From the NCBI RefSeq assembly GCF_016583835.1, contig NZ_NRRW01000025.1, forward strand, positions 1-54,628: a DNA stretch of 54,628 nt, in the 5' to 3' direction. This document shows, in pieces, positions 25,889-34,640 of this stretch (its first letter is position 1; every line of letters begins with the position of its first letter). The notes under the pieces were generated by a model. It searched no databases, was not told where the DNA came from, and was given only the letters and a program-made list of their open reading frames with translations. This DNA is from Thiococcus pfennigii. Its GTDB lineage: Bacteria > Pseudomonadota > Gammaproteobacteria > Chromatiales > Chromatiaceae. Made by a program: the position numbers and the translations under genes.

Positions 25889-27682
25889 TCAGGCGACGCG
25901 CCGACGCGGCGCAGCGGCCTTGCGTTCGGCGGCCTTCGCGACCGCCTCGCGCCCGCCACGCGTGTCCTTGAAGAGCCCGAGGTCCTCGAAGTCCTGCTCG
26001 CTCGGTGGCGTGATCGCCTCGTCGCGGTAGGCGAAGCGCTCGGGGTCGGCGGCGATGCGCGCGTCGATCTTGTGCATGCGCCGCACGATCCGCCAGAAGG
26101 TCAGCATGTTGCGGGCCTCGCGTAAGAGGTACTTCGGGTAGAAGACCAGCGGGTGCTCGCGCGGCAGGGTGGGGCGGCGGTCGACCCGCGAGCGCAGCTG
26201 CACCAGCCCGCCCTCGAGCGGGTGGAGCCCTAGGTTGATCGGGAAGTGGTGGTACCAACCGAGGTAGTTGCGGGTCTTGCGGATGTCGCCGCGCAGGGCA
26301 TGGGCGCGCCTGAGCATCCGCGTCATGTGCTCCCACGAGTAGTAACGGCGCCACATCTCGCGATAGGCGCCGTCCCACTCCTCGTCGGTCATTCGCGGGT
26401 GGTGGATGACCCGGAAGTTGGTGTTGTATCGCGTGAGATCGGGGTCCATCCACTCGCCGGACTGATAGATGCGCGCGTGGTCGGCCGAGCCCGGCAGCGG
26501 CGTCAGCATCGTGAAGAAGATGTGATCGATCGCGAGCTCGCGCTTGATGATCTCGACATCGCGCATCAGCGACTCCTTCGTATCGAAGGGCAGGCCGATG
26601 ATGTAGCCGGCGCAGATGGTGACCGGATGCCTTTTCCAGGCGAGCAGCATCTCGCGGTAGTCGGTGATGCGGTTCTGGGCCTTGCCGGTCGTCGCCAGGT
26701 TGTCCGGGTTGATGTTCTCCAGGCCGATGAAGACGGTGTTGACGCCGGCGGCGGCGGCCTTGTCGATGAAGCCGGGGATCTGGTGGCAGCGGGTGTCGAC
26801 CTGGACCGAGAGTTCCAGGACGATGCCGCGCTCCTCGCGCAGCCGGATCAGGGTATCGAAGAGGGCCGCCCAGTTCTGGTTGCGGGCCAGGTTGTCGTCG
26901 GTGACGAAGAACTGGCGGATCCCCTGGGCGTCGTTCTCGACGACGATCCGCTCCAGATCCTCGGCCGTGCGGAAGCGGCTCTTGCGCCCGTGGACGTTGA
27001 TGATGGTGCAGAAGGAGCACTTGTAGGGGCAGCCGCGGCCGACATCGAAGCTGGAGATCCAGCCCATCGTGCGCTTGACGTCTTCCTCGTCGAGGATCGG
27101 GATCGGTGCCCCGGCGATCGTCGGCAGCTTATCCAGATAGTTGTAGATGGGTCGCAGGCGTCCCCGGTAGGCATCCTGCAACACCTCGTCGAGCCGCCCC
27201 TCCTCGGCCTCGCCGAGGAACAGGGCGATGCCCTGATCCATGGCCGCCTGGATCTCCGGGGTGGTCTCGGGGAGCATCGCGAAGCAGCCGGAGACGTGGA
27301 AGCCGCCGAGGCAGACCGGCAGGCCCGCTGCGAGGAAGGGCTGGGCGAGATCGACGGCACGCGGGAACTGATTGGATTGCACCCCGACCAGTGCGATCAG
27401 GCACTTGCCGCCGTCGCGCCGGACCATCTGGATGATCTGCTGGGGCCGGATGAGGCGGTTGGCCTCGTCGATCGCGGTCAGCCGGATCTCGACCTCGGGT
27501 CCGAGCACATGGCGCTCTCGGCAGTCGCGGCCGAGGCCGTTCAGCGCGGCCAGCGAGTTCGACGGCAGGACCGAGCGCCACCACACCAACGGATAGCCGT
27601 CCTCGTCGTATTTGGTGGGCGTGATCAGGATCAGGTGGAAGATCTGGCGATCCGAGGGGGCTGCTTCTGGGGAGGCTTGCAT
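25889..27682 (-). CDS. radical SAM protein with N-terminal B12-binding-like domain (copy 2)
   Basis: This 597-aa paralogue of the gene that follows 51 bases downstream has the same architecture: Rossmann-like N-terminus, CPYKCSFC with cysteines at 218, 222 and 225, TDDNLARNQNW, FIGLENINPDNL and GWYHHFPINLGLHP. The copies differ mainly at the extreme N-terminus, the 70-90 segment, around 131-140 and in the basic C-terminal tail. This implies duplication followed by functional divergence, or a two-subunit enzyme. The ATG at 27682 lacks a strong Shine-Dalgarno sequence, and the frame upstream has no family features. Function is not recognised. Confidence 0.87.
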   Translation of the reverse strand: MQASPEAAPSDRQIFHLILITPTKYDEDGYPLVWWRSVLPSNSLAALNGLGRDCRERHVLGPEVEIRLTAIDEANRLIRPQQIIQMVRRDGGKCLIALVGVQSNQFPRAVDLAQPFLAAGLPVCLGGFHVSGCFAMLPETTPEIQAAMDQGIALFLGEAEEGRLDEVLQDAYRGRLRPIYNYLDKLPTIAGAPIPILDEEDVKRTMGWISSFDVGRGCPYKCSFCTIINVHGRKSRFRTAEDLERIVVENDAQGIRQFFVTDDNLARNQNWAALFDTLIRLREERGIVLELSVQVDTRCHQIPGFIDKAAAAGVNTVFIGLENINPDNLATTGKAQNRITDYREMLLAWKRHPVTICAGYIIGLPFDTKESLMRDVEIIKRELAIDHIFFTMLTPLPGSADHARIYQSGEWMDPDLTRYNTNFRVIHHPRMTDEEWDGAYREMWRRYYSWEHMTRMLRRAHALRGDIRKTRNYLGWYHHFPINLGLHPLEGGLVQLRSRVDRRPTLPREHPLVFYPKYLLREARNMLTFWRIVRRMHKIDARIAADPERFAYRDEAITPPSEQDFEDLGLFKDTRGGREAVAKAAERKAAAPRRRVA

Positions 27683-27986
27683 CTTTCGTCGCAGTAACTG
27701 ACCACGGAGAGCGAGCGACAGGTGGCCGCGCTTCCACGGGAGGTTACACCCGGGATCCGGCGCGCCGCAAGGCGAGCCGGGCGACGCCGGTGTGCCCGAG
27801 AGACCCGGCGCGGGGCTGCTGTCGTGACCGGTGCTCGGTCGATTGAATCTTCTCGCGGCGTTGCAGGCGCGGCAGGGGACGGGAGGCTGGGGCGCGCCGT
27901 GCACCATGTGGCACCTTTTGCGGAGGAGGTTTCGCCGGCGATCGTGTCTGTGGGCTCGCGCTGGAGCCCAGGGGTGCGGAGCCCGC

Positions 27987-28574
27987 GTCACGCAGCGGGT
28001 AGGGGCAAACACAGTATTGCTGTCGATAGAAGCCCTCGCGCCGTCTGATTGTCGTCATCCGCGTCGAGCTGCCCTGCTTGCGCCAGTTGCAGTCCCATTA
28101 GGCCAGGCCCGGATAGCCAGCGGCGGCGCGGTGGTCTCAGTCGTTGACCGCTTGCTGATCCTTCCAGCGCGAGATGCCCAGCGAGGTGGCGATGACGGGG
28201 AACCCTCCCGCATGGGCATGGCGTGCGGTGTCTGCCAGGCGCATCTCGAAGCACAGGGTGCAGCGGCCACCGCGCTCGGGTTCGTGCTCCAGGCCGCGCG
28301 TGCGCGCGAGCCAGGCGTCGCGCTCATAGTCGCCATTCACGAAGGGCACGGCGAGCTCGTCGACGAAGCGGATGATCTCCTCCTCGCGTCGCCCGTACTC
28401 CGCACGCGGATGGATGTTGGGGTTGTAGAAAAGGACCGTCACGTCGATCTCCGAGGCCAGCATCGCCTCGATGATCTCGCCGCTGCAGGGCGCGCAGCTG
28501 GCATGCCGCAGCACCTTGCGCTGACCGCTGGGCCAGGGCAATGGGTCGCGATAGAGATCGGGCTTTGGGCTCAT
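27987..28574 (-). pseudogene. queH: decayed queH (epoxyqueuosine reductase)
   Basis: QueH performs the last step of queuosine synthesis. The first 145 codons read as QueH: HASCAPCSGEI, FYNPNIHPRAEYGRR, EPERGGRCTLCFEMRL and TSLGISRWKDQQAVND. Then comes TGA (28139-28137) where family members have Cys. Fourteen codons on, TAA (28100-28098) replaces the Tyr of LxYWDYNWRK. The same frame continues with WDCNWRKQGSS and the QueH C-terminus REGFYRQQYCVCPYPLRD. Thus there are two nonsense lesions without frameshift. The first Cys of the usual CC pair is Ser, and other invariant positions have drifted. The frame stays open to 27744. Confidence 0.85.
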
Positions 28575-28859
28575 GTCGGTAATCCGATAGCGACCATCGC
28601 GGCGATGTGGACAGCAGACGCAGTCCAAGATGCCGTCCTGCGTTGCAAATCCCAGCCGATCGTCGCCGACGCCGAAAGTGTAGTATCCCGCCGCGCGAGG
28701 TCAGCTTCCGCAATCCGTCTATATCGCCGAGTCGCGCTCTTGACCATCCGCTGGGAAACCCCCAGAAGCGTGTCAATCTCCCAGCCCATGCATCGTGCCG
28801 GAAGATGGCCACAAGACCCTGACCTGGGAGACGAGCTTACCCGTACGCCATCATGAAAG

Positions 28860-29021
28860 GTGACGTCCCATGAGTCCAGATCCGACCGATTCCAGCCGCA
28901 ATGGCACGACCGCAGTCCTGTCCTGGTTCCGCTCGCCGTTGACCCTGACCCTATACCCGGTTGGGCCTTCGCCGCGGGCGGCCTTGCGCTCGTCCTGCTT
29001 GTCCTCCTGGCTCTCGACTGA
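28860..29021 (+). CDS. possible 53-aa tail-anchored small protein
   Basis: A GTG-started frame just after an in-frame stop encodes a soluble, charged 30-residue head. A 17-residue hydrophobic helix (GGLALVLLVLLAL) follows and ends at the stop. It ends ten bases before the YgiW-like gene, so it may be cotranscribed. There is no convincing Shine-Dalgarno sequence and no recognised family. The clean C-terminal anchor is seen directly. That it is translated is inference. Confidence 0.3.
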   Translation: MTSHESRSDRFQPQWHDRSPVLVPLAVDPDPIPGWAFAAGGLALVLLVLLALD

Positions 29022-29031
29022 AGAGGCTGCG

Positions 29032-29361
29032 ATGAAACGCGTATTCCTTGCCGCACTCGCCGCGCTTTCCCTCACGCCCGTCTGGGCCGAGACCATCACT
29101 CCGATCGGCGATCTCGTCCGCAACAGCCATGTCACGATCTCGGGCACCCTGGATCGACTGACCGACGAGGATGAGTTCGTCATGTCGGATGCCACCGGAT
29201 CGGTGCGCGTCTACGTCGGGCCCAACCGCGTTCCGGCGAGCCCGGGAGCGGCCGTGACAGTGCGGGGGTTCGTCGATGATGACCTGCCCCTCGAGATCTA
29301 TGCGCGGGAGCTCGTCCGAGCCGACGGCACCGTCGTGACCTTCGACCATCGGTACGACTGA
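29032..29361 (+). CDS. YgiW/YdeI-type periplasmic OB-fold protein
   Basis: This 109-aa protein has a signal peptide (residues 1-20, ending VWA) and a small OB-fold domain. The pattern VTISGTLDRLTDEDEFVMSDATGSVRVYV resembles the bacterial OB-fold (BOF, PF04076) family of stress-tolerance proteins. Members act in the periplasm, some influencing cationic peptide or oxidative stress resistance. The ATG is preceded by GAAGAGG. The gene is otherwise isolated. Confidence 0.72.
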   Translation: MKRVFLAALAALSLTPVWAETITPIGDLVRNSHVTISGTLDRLTDEDEFVMSDATGSVRVYVGPNRVPASPGAAVTVRGFVDDDLPLEIYARELVRADGTVVTFDHRYD

Positions 29362-29411
29362 CCGTGACGACGGCCCGCCGCTGACGAATATTCGCGGCGG
29401 GCGATGCCCCG

Positions 29412-30380
29412 TCAGCCGCAGCCATCCCGCCGCTCGCGGCTCTTTCGCTGGTTATCCATCGTGGGCGTCGTGTCGTTCTCTTGCCCGGGGTCGCGGTGCG
29501 CGCGCGCCAGTTCGACGAAGGCACGCAGGTAGTCGGTATCGGTCTCGCGCTCGCGCACGCCGATGAAGATCTGCTTCGCGATACCCTGCTTGCCGAGGCG
29601 CATCACGCTCAGCTCGAGCTTGCCGATGTACTCCTCCGCCAGCCAGCGCGGCAGGGCCGCGACCCCGCGGCCGCTCGCGACCATCTGCAGCATGATGTCG
29701 GTGGTCTCGATCGGCTTGTGACGCTTTGGCCGGATGCCGGCTGGCAGGAGGAACTGCGTGTAGATGTCGAGCCGGTCGATGGCGACCGGATAGGTGATCA
29801 GGGTTTCCCGTGCGAGCTGCTCCGGTCGGGCGAACGGGACCCCACGCAAGGGATGCCCCGGCCCAACCACGAGGACCTGTTCATAGTCGAGCACCGGCTC
29901 GAATCGCAGGCCGGTCTCGTAGAGCGGGTCGGGCGTCACCAGCAGGTCGATCTCGTGGCCGAAGAGCGCGCCGATGCCACCGAACTGGAACTCCTGCCTC
30001 ACATCCACATCGACATCCGGCCAGGCCGCGAGGTAGGGCGACACCACCTTGAGCAGCCACTGGTAGCAGGGGTGGCACTCGATGCCGATGCGCAATGTGC
30101 CGCGCTCGCCCTGGGCGAACTGTCGCAGGCGCTCTTCTGCGTGGGCGAGCTGTGGGAGCAGGCGATTGGCGACCGCCAACAGATGGGCGCCTGCCTGCGT
30201 TAGGCGCAACCGGCGACCTTCGCGGGTCCAGATCGCGACGCCGAGCTGCGCCTCGAGCTTGCGCACCGCGTGGCTCAGTGCCGATTGGGTGAGGTGCAGC
30301 TGCTCGGCGGCGGCCGTCAACGAGCCGTGTTGATCGACGGCCTGGATGATCGACAAATGGGATCGCTCCAGCTGGGCCAT
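29412..30380 (-). CDS. metR: LysR-family regulator of methionine genes
   Basis: This 322-aa LysR protein has an HTH at residues ~3-60 (GSLTAAAEQLHLTQSALSHA) and a type 2 periplasmic-binding effector domain (~90-290). Identity as MetR rests on the divergent metE gene and MetR-like segments such as TLRIGIECHPCYQWL and YPVAIDRLDIYTQFL. MetR uses homocysteine as coactivator for metE. The last ~25 residues are charged and probably disordered. The ATG at 30380 lacks a clear Shine-Dalgarno sequence. Confidence 0.92.
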   Translation of the reverse strand: MAQLERSHLSIIQAVDQHGSLTAAAEQLHLTQSALSHAVRKLEAQLGVAIWTREGRRLRLTQAGAHLLAVANRLLPQLAHAEERLRQFAQGERGTLRIGIECHPCYQWLLKVVSPYLAAWPDVDVDVRQEFQFGGIGALFGHEIDLLVTPDPLYETGLRFEPVLDYEQVLVVGPGHPLRGVPFARPEQLARETLITYPVAIDRLDIYTQFLLPAGIRPKRHKPIETTDIMLQMVASGRGVAALPRWLAEEYIGKLELSVMRLGKQGIAKQIFIGVRERETDTDYLRAFVELARAHRDPGQENDTTPTMDNQRKSRERRDGCG

Positions 30381-30418
30381 GGCGATATATGAACCTTGTG
30401 CATGTCTAGGTGAGATAA

Positions 30419-30438
30419 TACCATTATACTTCATGGTA
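30419..30438. promoter_or_regulatory. palindrome in the metR/metE intergenic region
   Basis: TACCAT and ATGGTA arms are separated by eight bases, with AT-rich surroundings that contrast with flanking DNA. It also includes a TTCA half-site of the MetR type. It lies 51 bases before metE and 39 bases before metR, a likely operator or promoter zone. Assignment to MetR is inference. Confidence 0.45.
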
Positions 30439-30489
30439 TGAGCGCCCGAGAATGGTCCCATCCGTTATCCATCCACTGGGACAATCGAC

Positions 30490-32781
30490 ATGGCGATCAC
30501 ACACAATCTCGGCTTCCCCCGCATCGGTGCCAAGCGTGAGCTGAAATTCGCGCTGGAGTCTTACTGGAAGGGTGAGTCCACGCTCGAGGCGCTCAAGTCG
30601 GTCGGTGTCGAGCTCCGCGCACGCCACTGGCGGGAGCAGGCGGGTGTCGACCTGGTGCCGGTCGGCGATTTCGCCTTCTATGACCAGATGCTCGATATGA
30701 GCTTCACGCTGGGCAATCAGCCCGAGCGCGTGCGCGGCTTCGCAGGGGATGTGCTCGACAACTATTTCCGCGTCGCACGTGGGCGCTCGGCCGCCGTAGC
30801 GGATGCGGATGTCCAGTGCGGTGGCATCGTGGCCGGCGAGATGACCAAGTGGTTCGACACCAACTACCACTACATCGTGCCGGAATTCACCGCCGAGACG
30901 GAATTCAGGCTCGACGCCTCGCGCCTGCTGGAGCAGTTGGCCGAGGCCAAGGCCCAGGGCATCCCGGCCAAGCCGGTCATCATCGGCCCGGTGACCTACC
31001 TCGCGCTCGGGAAGACCAAGGACGGCTCGGACCGGCTCGCGCTGCTCGAGCGTCTGCTGCCCGTCTATGCCGAGCTGCTGACCGCCCTGGCCGCGCAGGG
31101 GGCGGAATGGGTGCAGGTCGACGAGCCGATCCTCGTCACCGAGCTGGATGCACCATGGCGCCATGCCTTCGACGTCGCCTACCACGAGCTCAAGGGCGCG
31201 CCGATCAAGCTGTTGCTCGCGACCTATTTCGGGGCGCTCCAGGACCAGGCCTACCTGGCCGCCAACCTGCCGGTGGCCGGCCTGCATCTCGACGCAGTCA
31301 GGGGGCGCGACGACGTCATGCCGCTGCTGAATCTGCTGCCCTCGAGCAAGGCCCTGTCGCTCGGCGTCATCGACGGACGCAATATCTGGAAGACCGACCT
31401 GAACGCGGTGCTCGACTGGCTGGAGCCCATCCAGCAGCAGCTCGGCGAGCGCCTATGGATCGCGCCCTCCTGCTCGCTACTGCACGTGCCGGTGGACCTC
31501 GATACCGAGCGCAAGCTCGATGGCGAGGTCCGCTCCTGGCTCGCCTTCGCGAAGCAGAAGCTCGCGGAGCTGCGCGTCCTGGCCAGCGCGCTGAATCAGG
31601 GGCGCGACGCGGTCAAGGCCGAGCTGGACGCCAATCGCGCCGCCTGCGAGGCACGCCGCAACTCCCGGCGCGTCCACAACCCCGACGTCAAGGCCGCGAT
31701 CGCCCGGATCGACGCCCAGCTCGGCCAGCGTCAGCGCCCCTATGCCGAGCGAGCCGCCAAGCAGGCCGAACGCCTGGGGCTGCCCAGCTTCCCCACCACG
31801 ACCATCGGCTCCTTCCCGCAGACGAGCGAGATTCGTCAGGCCCGCCGCCAGCTCAAGGTGGGCGAGATCGATCAGGCCGCCTACGCCGAGATCATGCGCG
31901 GCGAGATCGCGCGCTGCGTGCGCGAGCAGGAGTCACTGGGGCTGGATGTCCTCGTGCACGGCGAGCCCGAGCGCAACGACATGGTCGAGTACTTCGGCGA
32001 GCAGCTCGACGGCTATGCCTTCAGCCAGTTCGGCTGGGTACAGTCCTACGGCTCGCGCTGCGTCAAGCCGCCGATCCTGTTCGGCGACATCAGCCGCCCG
32101 AGGTCGATGACCGTCGACTGGATCACCTACGCCCAGTCGCTGACCGACAAGCCGATGAAGGGCATGCTGACCGGTCCGGTGACCATCCTCAACTGGTCTT
32201 TCGTGCGCGACGACCAGCCGCGCTCGGTGTCTTGCCGGCAGTTGGCGCTGGCCGTCCGCGAGGAGGTGCTGGACCTGGAGCGGGCCGGCGTGCGGGTGAT
32301 CCAGATCGATGAGGCGGCGCTGCGCGAGGGCCTACCACTGCGCCGGTCGCAATGGCAGGACTACCTCGATTGGGCCGTCGAGTGCTTCCGCATCACGGCC
32401 AATGGCGTCGCCGACGAGACCCAGATCCACACCCACATGTGCTACTCGGAGTTCAACGACATCATCGCCTCGATCGCCGACATGGACGCCGATGTCATCA
32501 CCATCGAGACTTCGCGCTCCGACATGGAACTGCTCGATGCCTTCGACGACTTCAACTACCCGAACGAGATCGGGCCGGGCGTCTACGACATCCACTCGCC
32601 CAACATCCCGAGCGAGGCGCACATGGTGGCGCTCATGCAGAAGGCCGCCGAGCGCATTGCGGCCGAGCGCCTGTGGGTGAACCCGGACTGCGGCCTCAAG
32701 ACCCGGCAGTGGGACGAGGTCATCCCGGCGCTGTCGAACATGGTCGCGGCGGCGAAGACCCTGCGCGCGACGATCTCCTGA
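30490..32781 (+). CDS. metE: cobalamin-independent methionine synthase
   Basis: MetE transfers a methyl group from methyltetrahydropteroyltriglutamate to homocysteine. At 763 aa it is full length with both barrels. The N-terminal domain begins [20 protein letters not shown]. The catalytic C-terminal barrel includes [29 protein letters not shown], the zinc-site region HTHMCYSEF and the late Cys in NPDCGLKTR. The start lies 109 bases from divergent metR. Its 3' end is seven bases from a convergent gene. Confidence 0.97.
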   Translation: MAITHNLGFPRIGAKRELKFALESYWKGESTLEALKSVGVELRARHWREQAGVDLVPVGDFAFYDQMLDMSFTLGNQPERVRGFAGDVLDNYFRVARGRSAAVADADVQCGGIVAGEMTKWFDTNYHYIVPEFTAETEFRLDASRLLEQLAEAKAQGIPAKPVIIGPVTYLALGKTKDGSDRLALLERLLPVYAELLTALAAQGAEWVQVDEPILVTELDAPWRHAFDVAYHELKGAPIKLLLATYFGALQDQAYLAANLPVAGLHLDAVRGRDDVMPLLNLLPSSKALSLGVIDGRNIWKTDLNAVLDWLEPIQQQLGERLWIAPSCSLLHVPVDLDTERKLDGEVRSWLAFAKQKLAELRVLASALNQGRDAVKAELDANRAACEARRNSRRVHNPDVKAAIARIDAQLGQRQRPYAERAAKQAERLGLPSFPTTTIGSFPQTSEIRQARRQLKVGEIDQAAYAEIMRGEIARCVREQESLGLDVLVHGEPERNDMVEYFGEQLDGYAFSQFGWVQSYGSRCVKPPILFGDISRPRSMTVDWITYAQSLTDKPMKGMLTGPVTILNWSFVRDDQPRSVSCRQLALAVREEVLDLERAGVRVIQIDEAALREGLPLRRSQWQDYLDWAVECFRITANGVADETQIHTHMCYSEFNDIIASIADMDADVITIETSRSDMELLDAFDDFNYPNEIGPGVYDIHSPNIPSEAHMVALMQKAAERIAAERLWVNPDCGLKTRQWDEVIPALSNMVAAAKTLRATIS

Positions 32782-32788
32782 CAGGTTC

Positions 32789-33472
32789 TCAGTTGAGCTT
32801 CTTCAGCAGCGCCTCGAGCGTCGCACGTTCGTTCGCGTCGAGCTCATCGAGCTTCAGACCGCGTAGGCGCTCCTCGGGTGGCAGACCGCGTAGGCGCTCC
32901 TCGGGTGGTAGACCGCGTAGGCGTTCCTCGGGGGGCGTCTGCTCGAGGATGGCGCGCCGCTCTTCCGGGGTGAGGTGGGCGATGACCTCCCGGTGGGTCT
33001 CGCGGATGAACTCTTCGATCGTGTAGCTCATGTTCGGCAGCTCCAGGCGATAGGCCAGGTAGAGGCGGTAGAGCAGTTCGCCGGCCAGCGCGCTGCGGGC
33101 CTGGTAATGGGTCAGGCCGTGGCGCAGGCGGTCGAGTTGCAGGCTGAATAGTTCCCAAGGGGCATTGCGCGGATGCTCGGCGACCTCGCCGAGGACGATG
33201 AGGCGGATCGTGCGCGCCCCCCACTGGAGATCATAGACCCCCGGCCAAGCCGTCGGTTGCACGGCGCCAGGTGGCAACGCGTCGACGAGCTTGCGCGGGG
33301 TGCGGGTCGCCACGGCGTAGAGCTGAAAGGCCGGCTCCGGGAGCAGCCGTTCGCTGGCGGGGGCAGCGAGCAGCTTGCGGTCGTTGACGTAGTGACCGAT
33401 CAGCTCATCGAGTGCCCAGGCGTCGAGCGGCTCCTGGTGGGATTTGTAGGTCAGCACATTGCGGGCGCGCAA
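32789..33472 (-). CDS. 5'-truncated unknown protein with PPEERLRGL repeats
   Basis: The annotated frame starts at TTG 33472 (227 aa). Coding-like sequence clearly continues upstream to about 33627 (TPWRVELEKELALKSQRLDA and following), with no start codon before it runs into a REP-like element. The N-terminal part, with LDAVII and later LTYKS, is reminiscent of PD-(D/E)XK nuclease-like (Rpn-type) proteins. That resemblance is tentative. Near the C-terminus the nonapeptide PPEERLRGL repeats, encoded by a 27-bp direct repeat. The gene is convergent with metE. It may be a pseudogene that lost its start. Confidence 0.6.
   Translation of the reverse strand: MRARNVLTYKSHQEPLDAWALDELIGHYVNDRKLLAAPASERLLPEPAFQLYAVATRTPRKLVDALPPGAVQPTAWPGVYDLQWGARTIRLIVLGEVAEHPRNAPWELFSLQLDRLRHGLTHYQARSALAGELLYRLYLAYRLELPNMSYTIEEFIRETHREVIAHLTPEERRAILEQTPPEERLRGLPPEERLRGLPPEERLRGLKLDELDANERATLEALLKKLN
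32855..32935. repeat. three 27-bp in-frame tandem repeats
   Basis: The word AGACCGCGTAGGCG recurs with period 27 (first copies at 32856, 32883, 32910), encoding repeated PPEERLRGL in the minus-strand gene. The second copy differs from the first by at most one base, which suggests a variable-number repeat. Confidence 0.85.
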
Positions 33473-33623
33473 GCCTTCGAGGCCATCGGGCAGGTCGAGG
33501 GCCGTGGCGTCCGGTGGCGGGGGATCGCGCCGCGCGATGATGACGGCATCCAGCCGCTGGCTCTTCAGGGCCAGTTCTTTTTCCAGCTCGACACGCCAGG
33601 GCGTGCCGGTGAAGGCCGAGGTC

Positions 33624-33715
33624 GCGTTAGCCCCGCAGGGCGTAACCCGACGGCCGGCGACGCGGTGGCCACCGAGGCAATCTTCGCCCCGTTCGCCCGC
33701 AAGCGGGCTCCTACC
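33624..33715. repeat. two different REP elements at the 5' edge of the truncated gene
   Basis: At 33628-33655 lies a member of the TCGGGTTA family (GTTAGCCCCGCAGGGCGTAA). At 33691-33714, on the minus strand, is GTAGGAGCCCGCTTGCGGGC, a palindrome of the type widespread in Pseudomonas. The first abuts coding sequence of the minus-strand gene. Confidence 0.75.
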
Positions 33716-34067
33716 CTGAGGTATCCCCGGATAGAAGGGCTAAACCGCCGTGGCTCAGGTCGACTGACCGACGGAAGCCGGCGCTCGCGATCTGAGCCAT
33801 CTCGCCGTCGCGCGGCTCACTGGGAGCGCCGGCTTTCCAGCCGGCTCGTCGCCGTCGCGGCTCGATGCCGCGTCGGCGGCGTCTGGGCCGGTAGAAGGGC
33901 ACGTGCGCAGCGGCCATCCAGCGGCGCCTATCGGTGATCTCCTGGTTCCAGCGCCGAAGGTCGCGCGCCGGGGTCATCGAGCCCCCCGCGCGCGAAGCCG
34001 GCTGAAGGCCGGCGCCCCCAGTTCGTGCCGACTCGCCGTCGAGGCCGATCTTGTGGGGATACCTCGG
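33716..34067. repeat. nested inverted repeats (MITE-like)
   Basis: GAGGTATCCCC (33718-33728) and its complement GGGGATACCTC (34055-34065) flank the segment. Inside, GCCGGCTTTCCAGCCGGC (33828-33845) and GCCGGCTGAAGGCCGGC (about 33997-34013) are hairpins of one family in opposite orientation. I see no gene between 33628 and 34109. Confidence 0.6.
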
Positions 34068-34109
34068 GCTACGACCCCTATCCAGCGCAGGCGGAAGGGG
34101 AGGGCCGCC

Positions 34110-34640
34110 CTAGCCGAACAGTGCGATGCTGGTCAGGCCGAGGGCGAGGCCGATCGCGGAGGCGACGAGGACGTCGCTCGGGTAGTGCAGCCCGAGGACG
34201 ACGCGCGAGGCGGCGACCATCAGCGTGAAGGGCACCAGGATCACGGCCAGCGACGGATAGTAGAAGAGGGCGATGGTCGTGAAGGCGACCGCCTGGAGGG
34301 TGTGGCCGGAGGGGAAGCTGTAGCGGTCGAGCGGGGGGACGCCCGGGCGGATGCCGGCGGCGTAGTGGCAGGGCCGCTCGCGGCGGGTGGTCCCCTTCAG
34401 CGATTTGTAGAGGACCAGGGCGACGAAGCTGGTCGCGAGCATGTGCACGCCCGTGATGAGGCCGTCCCAGCCGTCGACGAGGGGCAGGATCGCAATCAGG
34501 CTGTACCAGAAGATGCCGTCACCTAGGCGGCTGACGACGGCGAACGGACGATAGATCCAGCGGCGCTCCAACGACCGGGTCGTCCAGGCTCGGCAGAGCG
34601 GGGCCTCGATCTCATTGAGTTGTTGCAACCACAGTCTCAT
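34110..34640 (-). CDS. PAP2-family membrane phosphatase
   Basis: This 176-aa protein has about five membrane segments and all three PAP2 motifs: KSLKGTTRRERP, SFPSGHT and SRVVLGLHYPSD. Such enzymes dephosphorylate phosphatidic acid, PGP or undecaprenyl pyrophosphate on the periplasmic face. The ATG at 34640 lies inside the 3' end of the GT4 gene (29-bp overlap), so translation is probably coupled. It is the last gene of the lipid operon. Confidence 0.88.
   Translation of the reverse strand: MRLWLQQLNEIEAPLCRAWTTRSLERRWIYRPFAVVSRLGDGIFWYSLIAILPLVDGWDGLITGVHMLATSFVALVLYKSLKGTTRRERPCHYAAGIRPGVPPLDRYSFPSGHTLQAVAFTTIALFYYPSLAVILVPFTLMVAASRVVLGLHYPSDVLVASAIGLALGLTSIALFG

Noticed and set aside
25092-27020. 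642-codon minus-strand frame crossing both radical SAM genes
   Set aside because: It is an alternate frame of the two real genes. Its protein-like words are shifted translations of the paralogues.
28098-28139. TGA at a Cys codon of queH as possible selenocysteine
   Set aside because: A second stop (TAA) follows 13 codons later and other invariant residues have decayed, so pseudogenisation explains it better.
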